A stretch of 64,000 bases of DNA from Flavobacterium beibuense. GTDB lineage: Bacteria > Bacteroidota > Bacteroidia > Flavobacteriales > Flavobacteriaceae. The notes below the pieces were generated by a model. That model worked only from the letters and a program-made list of their open reading frames with translations. It did no database searches and had not been told where the DNA came from. Position numbers and translations under genes: made by a program. Numbering within the stretch: the stretch's first letter is position 1; every line of letters starts with the position of its first letter. Where the stretch lies: NCBI RefSeq assembly GCF_004151245.1, contig NZ_JUIW01000003.1, positions 248,001 to 312,000 of the forward strand. The letters run 5' to 3'. Shown one piece after another: positions 17,170-26,411 of this stretch.

Positions 17170-17883
17170 TTAAAAGCTTTTATTGTTATTAATTTTCCAC
17201 TCATGCTCTATGTTATGCATCACTAACGCATTGTCAAACTTTATTGAGCCTTCGGGAAAAAGATTTTTATCGTTAAAGTACGACGATTCTACTTTTGTAA
17301 CATGAAGGGGTTTTACCTGCCATGTGTAGGTGTCCAGTATTACACTGTCCAGCCCTGAATTGCCGGGGGTGTAACCAATTCTACCACCTTTTAAAAAGGC
17401 TGAGGCTGTTTCTATGTCTTCAAATACCGACTCCGAATTAAATTGATTGGTTTCACTTGCTTCAAGATTCATAAAAGCGGCATCACTGCTTGAAAAACTA
17501 AGGGCACAGTGTTTTCCCGCTTCCGAGACATTAAACTTAGCTTTGTTATGTTTACCCGGAAAAACCCTTCCTCCTGCAATAGCGTTGACGGTTGAGGATG
17601 TATCTCTTCGGGGTATATAAACTCCTTCTTTAGTTTCACCGTTTTCATCCCATTCTATAGCAAAGCGATGGGCAGCATTTTCTGAATTTACCCCAATAAA
17701 CTGTGGTAACCCTTTAGGGCGAATGTTTTTTAATCTGATTAGGCAAATACCCACAATGGCTTTACCATTTTGCAGTTTAGGCCTGAAAGGGTAGGGAAGC
17801 AGATTCTGAATTACCTTCGGATCGGCAGTATAGTTAATTAAAATACGCCTGTCTATATATCCGTGAAGTGTAGGTATTTTCAT
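17170..17883 (-). CDS. DUF2071 (YqjF-like) domain protein
   Basis: 237 aa. Opens with HGYIDRRILINYTADPKVIQ and LLPYPFRPKLQNGKAIVGIC, the conserved start of DUF2071/acetoacetate decarboxylase-like beta-barrel proteins. It continues with GVYIPRRDTSS and AGGRVFPGKHNKA. No signal peptide, so cytoplasmic. Function unknown in the family. Confidence 0.8.
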   Translation of the reverse strand: MKIPTLHGYIDRRILINYTADPKVIQNLLPYPFRPKLQNGKAIVGICLIRLKNIRPKGLPQFIGVNSENAAHRFAIEWDENGETKEGVYIPRRDTSSTVNAIAGGRVFPGKHNKAKFNVSEAGKHCALSFSSSDAAFMNLEASETNQFNSESVFEDIETASAFLKGGRIGYTPGNSGLDSVILDTYTWQVKPLHVTKVESSYFNDKNLFPEGSIKFDNALVMHNIEHEWKINNNKSF

Positions 17884-17919
17884 GGTAAGGTTTTATTACG
17901 ATAAAAATACTAAACATTA

Positions 17920-18894
17920 TTAATTCTTCTCGGTAAATGTATAACTGTTTTCTATAAGTCCGTTGTCGTTAACATTATAAGCACGGTAGTAAATATACTT
18001 TTGCTTAAAGTTTATCCAGTTGTAGTTTTTCTTTACCTCGGTTTTAATATCCTTTAACTCATTACTAAGGGAAACAGAATCACTAAGTCTTATTTGGGTT
18101 GTATAACTGATAAGCGGGAAAATACCCTCGGTATTTTTAACTACTGTGAGTTGTTGTATAATGGGTTTAGTATCAATATTCCCTAATATATAAGGCATGT
18201 AGTAATTTGTGCTTATTTTTTTATCCATGCTTTCATAATCCCTTATTATTTCTTTTTCCTCAGGGTATTTAATAAGCTTTTGTGCAGGCTCCAGTAATTG
18301 CCTTGCCAGGTTAAGTTGCTGATAGGCATCCCATTCATAGCCTTTCTCATGATATTCCTTAGCCTGTGCATAGACCTGAGCAGCATTCTTGCCATAAACA
18401 CTTAAAAGCCCGGCAGTAATTTCTTCTATTTTCCAGTCGTTACCTTTTTTACAGTAAATTACTGTAATAAGATAATCGTCTATGCCCATATAGGAGCTTT
18501 TTAGCAGGGATACATACGTTTCCTTGGCCTCGTTTTGAAAAGTAAGCGTATAGCCGTTTGTTGCTGAGTTTATGGTTGAATTATCGGGAACCGTAGTGTG
18601 CTTGTTGTGAAATTCCTCATACACTTCGTGATCGGTAGTAAGATAGCCTTTTCTAAAAGGCCATATAACACCGTTTAGTTTTGCCACAAGAAATTTGTTG
18701 AACTTTTCCGAACCCAGTTTTTCCAATACTTTAGAATTACTGTCAGATAGTGCTTCAAAAAGGCTGTCGTTCTTAGCTTTTATAGTTTCCCTTAGCTTAG
18801 GGTCTATATCATTATTGACAATGGTTTCGGGTTTCTGATAGCAGCTTTGCAATGTTGCTGCCAGTACTAATAGCAGTAATAAGGTCTTCTTCAT
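17920..18894 (-). CDS. Hypothetical lipoprotein, 324 aa
   Basis: Signal peptide MKKTLLLLLVLAATLQSC with the lipidated Cys at 18. The mature region has an NTF2-like look (a helical start, then strand-rich YTLTFQNEAKETYVSLLKSS and DYLITVIYCKKGNDWKIEEI) and a helical second half (about 180-230) with AKEYHEKGYEWDAYQQLNLA. No family can be named. Sits 36 bp upstream of the DUF2071 gene on the same strand. Confidence 0.7.
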   Translation of the reverse strand: MKKTLLLLLVLAATLQSCYQKPETIVNNDIDPKLRETIKAKNDSLFEALSDSNSKVLEKLGSEKFNKFLVAKLNGVIWPFRKGYLTTDHEVYEEFHNKHTTVPDNSTINSATNGYTLTFQNEAKETYVSLLKSSYMGIDDYLITVIYCKKGNDWKIEEITAGLLSVYGKNAAQVYAQAKEYHEKGYEWDAYQQLNLARQLLEPAQKLIKYPEEKEIIRDYESMDKKISTNYYMPYILGNIDTKPIIQQLTVVKNTEGIFPLISYTTQIRLSDSVSLSNELKDIKTEVKKNYNWINFKQKYIYYRAYNVNDNGLIENSYTFTEKN

Positions 18895-18984
18895 TTTAAA
18901 AATTAGTGTGGTACTGGTTTGTAGCCGACGAAAATAACTATTTATTTTAAAATGGTAAAAACAAAAAAAATCAAATATTACTAT

Positions 18985-19368
18985 TTACTCTTTCCTGTTA
19001 TTCTTGGTAGTAAAGTTTATAGAAGGTATCTCTGTTGTCTTGTCAATATTCATATCTGTAATGGTTGTAGTTTCCATAAAATATGTTTCATGATTTTCTA
19101 TAACAGTACCATTTACTGTAACATTTATTTTATTATCTTTTATTAAATCGCCAAGACAAACAAGGTCAGTCTGTTCCTTTCGTGTTATATATACCTCCTT
19201 AGTATTTTTATCGGTACGTATATCGGCCACATTATCAGGATCTATAAAATAATGGGTAATATCTACCTGTTTGTTGTCTAAAAAGGTTTTATAACCATTA
19301 ACGGATGGAGTTTCCTGTGCCATAACAGCAAAGGGCAGGAGCAGAAGTATATAAATGAGTTTTTTCAT
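18985..19368 (-). CDS. Hypothetical exported protein, 127 aa
   Basis: Signal peptide MKKLIYILLLLPFAVMAQ with a signal peptidase I site after AMA/Q. The mature part contains SVNGYKTFLDNKQVDI and the DP-D-IADIR-type strand DNVADIRTDKNTKEVYITRK, resembling the plug-like segment of TonB-dependent receptors in Bacteroidota. I cannot assign a function. Confidence 0.65.
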   Translation of the reverse strand: MKKLIYILLLLPFAVMAQETPSVNGYKTFLDNKQVDITHYFIDPDNVADIRTDKNTKEVYITRKEQTDLVCLGDLIKDNKINVTVNGTVIENHETYFMETTTITDMNIDKTTEIPSINFTTKNNRKE

Positions 19369-19382
19369 GTTGTTATTTATTT

Positions 19383-19408
19383 AAAAAAGCTGCCCTAAAG
19401 CAGCTTTT
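19383..19408 (-). terminator. Bidirectional terminator
   Basis: AAAAGCTGC (19385-19393), loop CCTAAA, GCAGCTTTT (19400-19408). It ends the acyl-CoA ligase transcript on the minus strand. Confidence 0.75.
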
Positions 19409-19412
19409 GTTT

Positions 19413-21197
19413 TTACCTGTCACCTTCGGTGCGGTATATCTTGTCATACAGTTTCTGGTATTTTTCCTTAACGGCCTTACGTTTCAGTTTTAGGGTAGGG
19501 GTCATTTCTCCTCCGTCTACCGACCAAATCTCAGGCGTTATCTCAAATTTCTTAACCTGTTCCCAGTGACCGAATTTCTTGTTTACATCGTTAATTTCTT
19601 CCTGTATCCTGTCGTGTATCTCTTTGTTGTTGGCAATATCTTCGTTAGAGCTTACTGAAATACCTTTGCGTGAAGCCCATTGTTTTACAAACTCAAAGTC
19701 AGGCTGTATAAAGGCAGCTGGCATTTTTTCGCCTTCGCCTATAACCATAATCTGCTCTATAAAACGGGATTGCTTCATGGCATTTTCTATAAGCTGAGGT
19801 GCTACATATTTACCTCCCGAAGTTTTAAACATTTCCTTCTTCCTGTCGGTAATCTTCAGGAATCCGTCTTTGTCTATTTCGCCTATATCTCCTGTATGGA
19901 AATAACCATCGGTCATTACCTCTTTGGTTTTCTCTTCATCCTTATAGTACCCCATCATTACGTTAGGGCCTTTACAAAGTATTTCACCATCTTCGGCAAT
20001 CTTAACTTCAAGACCGTTAAGCGGTTTACCTACGGTTCCTATCTTAAACCCGGCATTACGCTGGTCGTTTACCGCAATTACGGGAGAGGTCTCTGTTAGT
20101 CCGTAACCCTCCATAACGGGTATTTCAGCTGCGGCAAACACACGTGCCAATCTTGGTTGTATAGCAGCACTACCGCTTACCATAAGTCCAAGCCTGCCGC
20201 CAAGCCCTGCTTTCCATTTACTGAAAATCAGCTTGCGGGCAATAGCCAGCTTAAAGTCATACCAGGCTCCATTAGCGCCATAAGGTTCATACTCAAGGCC
20301 CACTTCTACTGCCCAAAAGAACAGTTTGCGTTTTATGCCTGTAAGTTCGCTTCCTTTGGCAATAATCTTGTCGTATACTTTTTCAAGAAGCCTAGGTACC
20401 GCCGTAATAACATCGGGGGTAGCTTCTTTAATATTATCGCTTACCTTTTCAATAGACTCGGCAAAGTAGGTACTTACGCCATAGTATTGGTAAAGGTAAA
20501 GTATCATTCTTTCATAAATGTGGCAAATAGGCAGGAAGCTAAGCGCTCTGTTTCTGCCTGCTTCAAATGGAACCCTTTCGGCACTCATCAATACATCCGA
20601 AACAATGTTCTTGTGCGAAAGCATTACACCTTTAGGCCTTCCTGTAGTACCCGATGTATAGATAATTGTAGCAAGATCTTCTTCGGTTATAGAGCTTTTA
20701 ATATCCTCCACTTCCTGCTGATTGCTTTCGTCTTTACCCAGTTCCAGAATCTCGTTCCAGTTCTTGCAGCCTTCTATCTGGTTAAAGGAATAGATTTCTT
20801 TTAAACCTGTTACCTTGTGCTTAATAGAGCTTACCTTTTCGTATAGTTCCTTATCGGAAACGATACAGTAAACCGACTCCGAATGGTTAAGAATAAACTC
20901 CTGGTCGTCTTCGCTTATGGTAGGGTAAACAGGTACGTTTTGAGCTCCCGTTTGCAGTATGCCTATATCAACAATGTGCCATTCGGTCCTGTTGTTAGAG
21001 GAAATAACGGCTATTTTGTCGTTTTTCTTTATTCCCAGTCTTAGTAACCCGCGGGAAAAAGCATTGGCTTTGTCCACATATTCCTGTGTGGATGTTTTTA
21101 CCCATTCGTCACCATATTTGGTAACAAGTGCATCGGGTAAATTGTATTTTTCCAGTTGGTGATACGGGAAGTCGAATAAACGGGTGATATTGCTCAT
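19413..21197 (-). CDS. fadD: Long-chain fatty acid-CoA ligase
   Basis: 594 aa AMP-forming ligase. The P-loop TIIYTSGTTGRPKGVMLSH (about 175) is present, followed by GYGLTETSPVIAVND (about 345), YFHTGDIGEIDKDGFLKITD and the lysine-bearing KKEMFKTSGGKYVAP. These match the bacterial long-chain acyl-CoA synthetase group. It would activate fatty acids for the fad operon 2.5 kb away, though no shared operator was seen upstream. Single transcription unit with its own terminator. Confidence 0.9.
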   Translation of the reverse strand: MSNITRLFDFPYHQLEKYNLPDALVTKYGDEWVKTSTQEYVDKANAFSRGLLRLGIKKNDKIAVISSNNRTEWHIVDIGILQTGAQNVPVYPTISEDDQEFILNHSESVYCIVSDKELYEKVSSIKHKVTGLKEIYSFNQIEGCKNWNEILELGKDESNQQEVEDIKSSITEEDLATIIYTSGTTGRPKGVMLSHKNIVSDVLMSAERVPFEAGRNRALSFLPICHIYERMILYLYQYYGVSTYFAESIEKVSDNIKEATPDVITAVPRLLEKVYDKIIAKGSELTGIKRKLFFWAVEVGLEYEPYGANGAWYDFKLAIARKLIFSKWKAGLGGRLGLMVSGSAAIQPRLARVFAAAEIPVMEGYGLTETSPVIAVNDQRNAGFKIGTVGKPLNGLEVKIAEDGEILCKGPNVMMGYYKDEEKTKEVMTDGYFHTGDIGEIDKDGFLKITDRKKEMFKTSGGKYVAPQLIENAMKQSRFIEQIMVIGEGEKMPAAFIQPDFEFVKQWASRKGISVSSNEDIANNKEIHDRIQEEINDVNKKFGHWEQVKKFEITPEIWSVDGGEMTPTLKLKRKAVKEKYQKLYDKIYRTEGDR

Positions 21198-21408
21198 TTC
21201 TGTTTGTTAATTGCTTATTGCAAATTATGAAAATATATAATATAAAGCAATTTTTTTGAGATTATGATAAGTTAACAATATAACCTTTTGAAAACTATGT
21301 AAATAGAAGGTGGTAAATAGTATTAAAAATGGATTTTAACTATCAAATAATAAACTTATAATTTTCATTTATAAAATTTGCTTAATCTGCATGTCGTAAT
21401 ACTAATGG

Positions 21409-21416
21409 TATATTTG
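21409..21416 (+). promoter_or_regulatory. Candidate -7 element TAnnTTTG
   Basis: TATATTTG, 37 bp upstream of the DUF4421 gene start. TTTG at 21377-21380 is further away than the usual -33 spacing. Confidence 0.5.
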
Positions 21417-21452
21417 CCCCGTTTAGTAAAAAGCTTTTATATACTATCTTAA

Positions 21453-22349
21453 ATGACCTTGCGAAACTTTATTTATGCTGTTTTATTTCTTAGTCCCGTT
21501 ATTACTTTAGGACAGGTAAAAACCGACACAGCTTATATAGCTGATTACCCTCAAAGAGTAATGCTTTCGGGTTTTTTAAGTCAAAGCAGCGTACAGTTGG
21601 GCAAAGATGAAAAAGATTATATACCTAACAACCCTTTAAGGGTAGGGGTGGGTATTTCAATAAAAAATACAGTAATCAATTTTAGTTACAGTTTTGGTAT
21701 AGCTCCTCTGGAACAGGATGGGAAAGGTAAAACCAAATCATCAGACCTGCAGATACACCACTACGGGCGCTATTTTGTTTTAGATTTATTTTATCAGAAA
21801 TACAAAGGTTTTTACAATGATGCCGAAGGGGATGAAGCAACACTTTACCCGGATATGTATGTGCGAAATTTAGGTGCTGAATTTGCCTATATTTTTAAGG
21901 GAGATAAGTTTTCTGCAAAAGCTGCTTTTCAGCAAAATGAGATACAGCTTAAATCTGTAGGGAGTTTTATTTTAGGAGGAGGAGCTTACTTTTTTAAGGT
22001 AAACCCGGGCGGAGTGTTATGGCAAACAGAAAACAGCCTTAAAAACGTTCAGTTTGGGATTAATGGCGGATATGCTTACAGTTGGGTAATTGATGAGCGA
22101 TGGATGGTCACAGGCATCCTTACAGTGGATGTAAATGTAGGGAATGATCCGCATTTGCTTTCTGATTTGAAAATAGAGGCTTATCCGACTGCTTTTGGCC
22201 GTGGCGGATTAATATATCATAAAAATGACTGGGCACTGGCAGCAACATTTTTAGTAAACAATAAACTTATGTATACCGAAGATGACGGTGAATTAAGCTT
22301 TACCGGTATTAATTTCCAGTTATCGTTTGTAAAGCATATTGATTTTTAA
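21453..22349 (+). CDS. DUF4421 outer-membrane-type protein
   Basis: 298 aa with a signal peptide (MTLRNFIYAVLFLSPVITLG). It contains YIPNNPLRVGVGISIKNTVI and the GKTKSSDLQIHHYGRYFVLD segment characteristic of DUF4421, followed by strands typical of a beta-barrel (LFYQKYKGFY, GINGGYAYSW). It ends in an aromatic-rich strand (NFQLSFVKHIDF), as outer-membrane barrels do. Probably an outer-membrane protein of unknown role. Confidence 0.8.
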   Translation: MTLRNFIYAVLFLSPVITLGQVKTDTAYIADYPQRVMLSGFLSQSSVQLGKDEKDYIPNNPLRVGVGISIKNTVINFSYSFGIAPLEQDGKGKTKSSDLQIHHYGRYFVLDLFYQKYKGFYNDAEGDEATLYPDMYVRNLGAEFAYIFKGDKFSAKAAFQQNEIQLKSVGSFILGGGAYFFKVNPGGVLWQTENSLKNVQFGINGGYAYSWVIDERWMVTGILTVDVNVGNDPHLLSDLKIEAYPTAFGRGGLIYHKNDWALAATFLVNNKLMYTEDDGELSFTGINFQLSFVKHIDF

Positions 22350-22365
22350 TTATAAAATTCAGCTT

Positions 22366-22914
22366 TTAGGCTTCCTTTAAAACGGGTTTATAATTTTTTA
22401 CTGTCAGATAGGTAAATGTAAACATTACCATTGATAAAATAAGATGTATTCCGAAATCATGAGACCATGAATAGTCGGGTATATGGATAACGGCAAGTGA
22501 TATTAGGGAAAGAACTACAAGCTCTATTAAGTAAGCCGGCGATAAGGTAATTTTAAAAAACCTGACAAGAAAGTAAGTTATAAACAGCATGAAAATTAAA
22601 AGTAAAACTGCATAGACTATCACAAAACTACCTGTATTTAGAAGTATAAGAAAACTAGCGATTACCAGCATGAGGAAAACAAAATAACTGATACTTATCC
22701 TTATGAATGACAAAATGCTTATGCCAAAAATGTATTGATGGAGTAGTGACGGTAATATGCAATAGCTTAAGTAGGAAAAAATGAGTGATCTTTTAAAGAT
22801 TGTATTTTCCAGTTCACCAAAAATATAAAACCAAAACAGGTTAAGCAATACCCCAAATAACAGGAATGGTATAAGAAAACGGTCATTTGCTAATGACTTA
22901 AAGTAGCTTTTCAT
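22366..22914 (-). CDS. Hypothetical membrane protein, 182 aa
   Basis: Largely hydrophobic, with about five membrane helices (residues about 13-33, 38-58, 66-92, 97-118, 127-170). It starts with a short polar region (MKSYFKSLANDRF). No conserved domain recognised. Convergent with the DUF4421 gene, which ends 16 bp away. Confidence 0.7.
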   Translation of the reverse strand: MKSYFKSLANDRFLIPFLLFGVLLNLFWFYIFGELENTIFKRSLIFSYLSYCILPSLLHQYIFGISILSFIRISISYFVFLMLVIASFLILLNTGSFVIVYAVLLLIFMLFITYFLVRFFKITLSPAYLIELVVLSLISLAVIHIPDYSWSHDFGIHLILSMVMFTFTYLTVKNYKPVLKEA

Positions 22915-23056
22915 ATAAAAGGCTTAAGTTGAAAATTGTCAATACTCCTGAAAGGTCTAAATTCAATTGGGAAAAGAGCAATAACTACTATTATAAGATA
23001 TTTAAGCATGGGTGTGGCCTTAATTAAGGTTTAAAAGCAAAAATAAATATAGAAAT

Positions 23057-23920
23057 TTATTCCCAACCTGTAACCAGTAAATTTCTGGCAGCTTTTTCTC
23101 CGCACTTCTGGTATTTGTTGTAGGCCTGAGCTGCCCGTTGACGTATTTGAGTATTGTTCTCACCGTTTACATATCCTGTTATTGCATCGTGTAGGGTGTA
23201 GGCTTCCGGACACATAAGCCCTGTAGTCCATACTAACGGATTTACATTTGCCTCTTGTAAGTGTGGCCCAAAGAACCTTTTACTCACACAGGCAAGTATA
23301 ATTACATTACGTTGTTTATTGTCGGTATTGATGTAATCTTCATACAACTGAAAATCCATTAAGCCGTCGTGACCTATATAAGCCACAAGCCCGGAATTTC
23401 CTGCTACCCCCAGCGTAGTGTTGTTTATGGTAAGTGTGTCTGTTAGTTTGCCGCAGCTACTGTTTAAAAAGTCTTTTGTGCATTGTTTTATGTGCTTACC
23501 GTTATAGGCATCAGCTATCAGGTAGTGGTTTTTTGTAGTATGTTTAAACACCAGCCTTTCCATTACCAGCGAATCTTTTTTCTCTTTTTTAAGGAGTTTC
23601 CATTCGGCGCTTTTTTTAAAATAAGTGCGTATGCCATACCCACAACCCCAGTATAAGTTGTTGTGTGGATCCTGCCCGTTGCCTATAGCTTTTGGTACGG
23701 GTACGATTCCCTGGTATTTATTATCGCATAAGGCCACATAAACATGAATGGTTTTGGCAAGTGTATCATAGCTTGCGGTAGCAATGGGAGCTCCCATTTC
23801 TGCTACCGGATTTAAAGTAACTTCAGGTTCGTTTAGAGATTTATCCTCCGTCTTTTTGCCGCAACTAAGCAAGGCAAGGCAAATAAGTAGAAATGGTTTA
23901 GTAAGGTTGTTAACTATCAT
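23057..23920 (-). CDS. Hypothetical lipoprotein, 287 aa
   Basis: Signal peptide with lipobox ALLSC (Cys 20). The mature protein begins with a charged linker, then a compact globular part with YWGCGYGIRTYFKKS and GLVAYIGHDGLMDFQLYEDY, and many Cys (positions including 65, 95, 143, 153, 208, 234). These suggest a folded periplasmic or surface domain with possible disulphides. Related sequences look common in flavobacteria but I cannot name a function. Confidence 0.7.
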   Translation of the reverse strand: MIVNNLTKPFLLICLALLSCGKKTEDKSLNEPEVTLNPVAEMGAPIATASYDTLAKTIHVYVALCDNKYQGIVPVPKAIGNGQDPHNNLYWGCGYGIRTYFKKSAEWKLLKKEKKDSLVMERLVFKHTTKNHYLIADAYNGKHIKQCTKDFLNSSCGKLTDTLTINNTTLGVAGNSGLVAYIGHDGLMDFQLYEDYINTDNKQRNVIILACVSKRFFGPHLQEANVNPLVWTTGLMCPEAYTLHDAITGYVNGENNTQIRQRAAQAYNKYQKCGEKAARNLLVTGWE

Positions 23921-24095
23921 TACTATAGTGTTATGTTGGTAATACTATAACAGTTTAATATGAAAAATATTATAAATCAGTGTTTTACAGATAAATTAAA
24001 GCATTACATCGATAAATAAATATACCTACTAATGGCGATGTTTTGCTGTTTGTTAAATTGATAATTTTATCACATAAACCAAAAAATCTAACCTT

Positions 24096-24956
24096 ATGAA
24101 AAAACAATTACTATTTATTTTATCTCTCATAACAGCAGGTGCCTTTGCACAGGATGTTACTATTAAATCTCTTAGTACAAAAGGGATAATAGGTGTCACT
24201 GAACCTGATGCGGTTGTAAAAGTTGACGGAGATCTTGACGGAATACCTGAAGACGAAGGAATGGCCGACTCTAACGGGAATTTTATAGTAACCTTTGCTA
24301 TACAAAAAAGTTCGGGAGCAAAACTATGGGTATGGAGTGAAATACAAAAAACCAAAAGGCTTAGTAAAGATACAAAGCTTGAAAGAGGAGATGTCGTGTC
24401 CGTTACTATAGGTACAGATTTTACGGCTACATTTCAGGCAGAAGATCTTTCAAATAAAACCAAGTTTTACAAGGCGACTATTTTAACCACCAATTTTAAT
24501 ATTCCTGTAGCAAGGTTTGATTTTTTAACCAAGAGTGCACAGGATGATTCTAAAGGTAATATCACCCTTTTCAATTCGGTAGGAGCAGGACTGGGACTTA
24601 ATTTTGGTGAAAAGAAAGTTATATATGACGATCAGGGGAATGTAACCGAACAGGATTTTAGTAATGTGGTGGGGTTACATTTAGGAGTACTGTTTTCGGC
24701 AGGTACAGGTGAAGATACCAATAATGTTTTTGCACCTGTTTTAAACCTTACCATACTGGATTTTCAGATAGGTGTAGGATGGGAACTGGGAGATGTTGCT
24801 ACTAATATGAGCGGTACTTTTATGACGGTAAGTTATGCGATTCCATTATACAAACTCAGCAGAACCGGATTTTTTACACTTAGTGAAAAAGAAAGAAAAA
24901 GTTCAGGAAAGCGTAATGAAGACCCTGGTGCAAGATCAAAATTTGCTGATAACTAA
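24096..24956 (+). CDS. Hypothetical exported protein, 286 aa
   Basis: Signal peptide MKKQLLFILSLITAGAFAQ. Residues 20-90 look like a small Ig/Big-type domain (VVKVDGDLDGIPEDEGMADS, then GNFIVTF). Residues 115-260 form a run of amphipathic strands with Gly/Phe alternation (VGAGLGLNFG, LHLGVLFSAG, FQIGVGWELGD), as in small outer-membrane barrels. Ends in a charged tail, so it is not a typical barrel terminus. Followed by a clear terminator. Confidence 0.65.
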   Translation: MKKQLLFILSLITAGAFAQDVTIKSLSTKGIIGVTEPDAVVKVDGDLDGIPEDEGMADSNGNFIVTFAIQKSSGAKLWVWSEIQKTKRLSKDTKLERGDVVSVTIGTDFTATFQAEDLSNKTKFYKATILTTNFNIPVARFDFLTKSAQDDSKGNITLFNSVGAGLGLNFGEKKVIYDDQGNVTEQDFSNVVGLHLGVLFSAGTGEDTNNVFAPVLNLTILDFQIGVGWELGDVATNMSGTFMTVSYAIPLYKLSRTGFFTLSEKERKSSGKRNEDPGARSKFADN

Positions 24957-24985
24957 AAAAAAGCCCCATAAAGGGGCTTTAGCTT
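24957..24985. terminator. Terminator between convergent genes
   Basis: AAAGCCCC (24960-24967), loop ATAAA, GGGGCTTT (24973-24980), with A-run before and T-rich after, so usable from both sides. Confidence 0.75.
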
Positions 24986-25000
24986 TTAATAAAAATCAAC

Positions 25001-25879
25001 TTAGAATTTAAGAGCAAACTCTTTGGCAAATTCCTCAAGCTTAATTTTTCCTTTGGCCTTACCATCGGTAGTGTTAAAATGTTCCTGTATGCGGCCGTTA
25101 CCTAAACCACGTCCCATATCGGTATACATTTCGGCAATATCCAGCGGCAGGCCTGCCTGTGTCATCCCTTCAATAAGCTGCTCGTCGGTAAACTGGACCC
25201 ATGGCAGTTCCGGCTTTCCTATGGCAGAACCTAAAACGGCAGCCACTTCCTGCGGAGTGCGTATATCGCTTATGGCATAACGTATTTTGTTTGTACTGTT
25301 TTTATTTTCAAGTTCTTCGGCTATAACGGCAGCAATATCCCTTGGGTGTACCATCGCCATCTTAATATCGGCAGCATAGTTAGCACCTGTAATACCTGCA
25401 TTTTTAATAAGAGGAATATCATTAAAGAAGTTGTAGTAAAAGAAACCTGCCCTTACAAAAGTGAAGTTTACGTCGTCAATTTCATTGTACATGTTCTCTA
25501 TGTTATGTATGGCGGCTATTGGTCCGTTACCATTGGGTTTGTCGGCGCCTATACTGCTAAGCATCACTACACGTTTTACACCCGAGTCTTTAATAGCCTG
25601 AGCCAGGTTTTTACCAGCTTCTGTAGTATTAGCCACTACATTGGTACCGCCCAGATTAGGAGGAGTCATTGCAAAAACGGCATCAGCTCCTGTGAAGGCA
25701 TTGGTTAAAAATGCCGTATCGTTAACCGAACCTATTGCTGCTTTAGCACCCAGTTTTTCAATATCCTGCTTTCTGTCGGTACTGCTGCTCACAATGGTTA
25801 TATCGTTTCCTTTTGCAATTAATGATTCGGCTAAAGGCTTAGCCACGTTTCCTAATGATCCTGTTACTGTTATTTTCAT
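25001..25879 (-). CDS. NmrA-like / SDR-fold NAD(P)-binding protein
   Basis: 292 aa. Rossmann start MKITVTGSLGNVAKPLAESL has the extended-SDR/NmrA glycine pattern, followed by SSTDRKQDIEKLGAKAAIGS and VFAMTPPNLGG, as in QOR2/azoreductase-type NmrA proteins. HPRDIAAVIAEEL near residue 185 is also typical. Probably an NAD(P)H-dependent quinone reductase or redox sensor. Divergent from an HxlR regulator (25960), a common arrangement for redox or quinone stress modules. Confidence 0.85.
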   Translation of the reverse strand: MKITVTGSLGNVAKPLAESLIAKGNDITIVSSSTDRKQDIEKLGAKAAIGSVNDTAFLTNAFTGADAVFAMTPPNLGGTNVVANTTEAGKNLAQAIKDSGVKRVVMLSSIGADKPNGNGPIAAIHNIENMYNEIDDVNFTFVRAGFFYYNFFNDIPLIKNAGITGANYAADIKMAMVHPRDIAAVIAEELENKNSTNKIRYAISDIRTPQEVAAVLGSAIGKPELPWVQFTDEQLIEGMTQAGLPLDIAEMYTDMGRGLGNGRIQEHFNTTDGKAKGKIKLEEFAKEFALKF

Positions 25880-25909
25880 GATTTTACTTTTTTATTTGTT
25901 GAAACAAAG

Positions 25910-25943
25910 TTACTTTTGTACTTACTTTTATACAAGTACTTAC
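25910..25943. promoter_or_regulatory. Candidate HxlR operator in the divergent promoter region
   Basis: GTACTT (25918-25923) and AAGTAC (25934-25939) form an inverted repeat with 10-bp spacing. The octamer GTACTTAC also occurs twice as a direct repeat 18 bp apart (25918 and 25936). Confidence 0.4.
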
Positions 25944-25959
25944 CCTAAAGTATGTATCT

Positions 25960-26325
25960 ATGACAGCAATTAAAGAGACCTCTGTAATACAGGAAAACAA
26001 GCAGTATGCGCTTGATATCTGTCCTGTTACCTATGTAATGGAAAAAATTGGTAACTACTGGAAACCCATTATACTTTATCATCTTTCCAAAGGCCCTATT
26101 CGCTACAGCGAAATAAAAAGGGCTATTCCGGCCATAACCGAAAAAGTACTTATACAGCATTTAAAGCAACTGGAAAGCGACGGACTTGTGATACGCAAAG
26201 CCAAGCCGGTAGTGCCGCCATATGTAACCTATAAGCTTAGTAAGTCGGGTAAAGGGCTAATGCCAGTTATTGATGCTATGGCAAGCTGGGCAATAAATGA
26301 AAGGGCTAAGGAAGACAAACAGTAA
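25960..26325 (+). CDS. HxlR family transcriptional regulator
   Basis: 121 aa. Core reads CPVTYVMEKIGNYWKPIILY, then LSKGPIRYSEIKRAIPAITEKVL and LKQLESDGLVIRK, the standard HxlR winged helix. Cys 21 directly before Pro is the position used by redox-sensing HxlR members such as HypR. It lies 80 bp from the divergent NmrA-like gene, so it probably controls that gene. Confidence 0.9.
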   Translation: MTAIKETSVIQENKQYALDICPVTYVMEKIGNYWKPIILYHLSKGPIRYSEIKRAIPAITEKVLIQHLKQLESDGLVIRKAKPVVPPYVTYKLSKSGKGLMPVIDAMASWAINERAKEDKQ

Positions 26326-26411
26326 CCTGTTTATAAATACTTTTAAAAAAAGAAGTATTTTTATGGTGATATCTGCCTCATTTTTGGCACTTATATATAA
26401 ACGCTTGTGTT

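Noticed and set aside
20157..20804. 215-aa plus-strand reading frame
   Set aside because: Shadow of the acyl-CoA ligase gene, with no signal peptide or motif.
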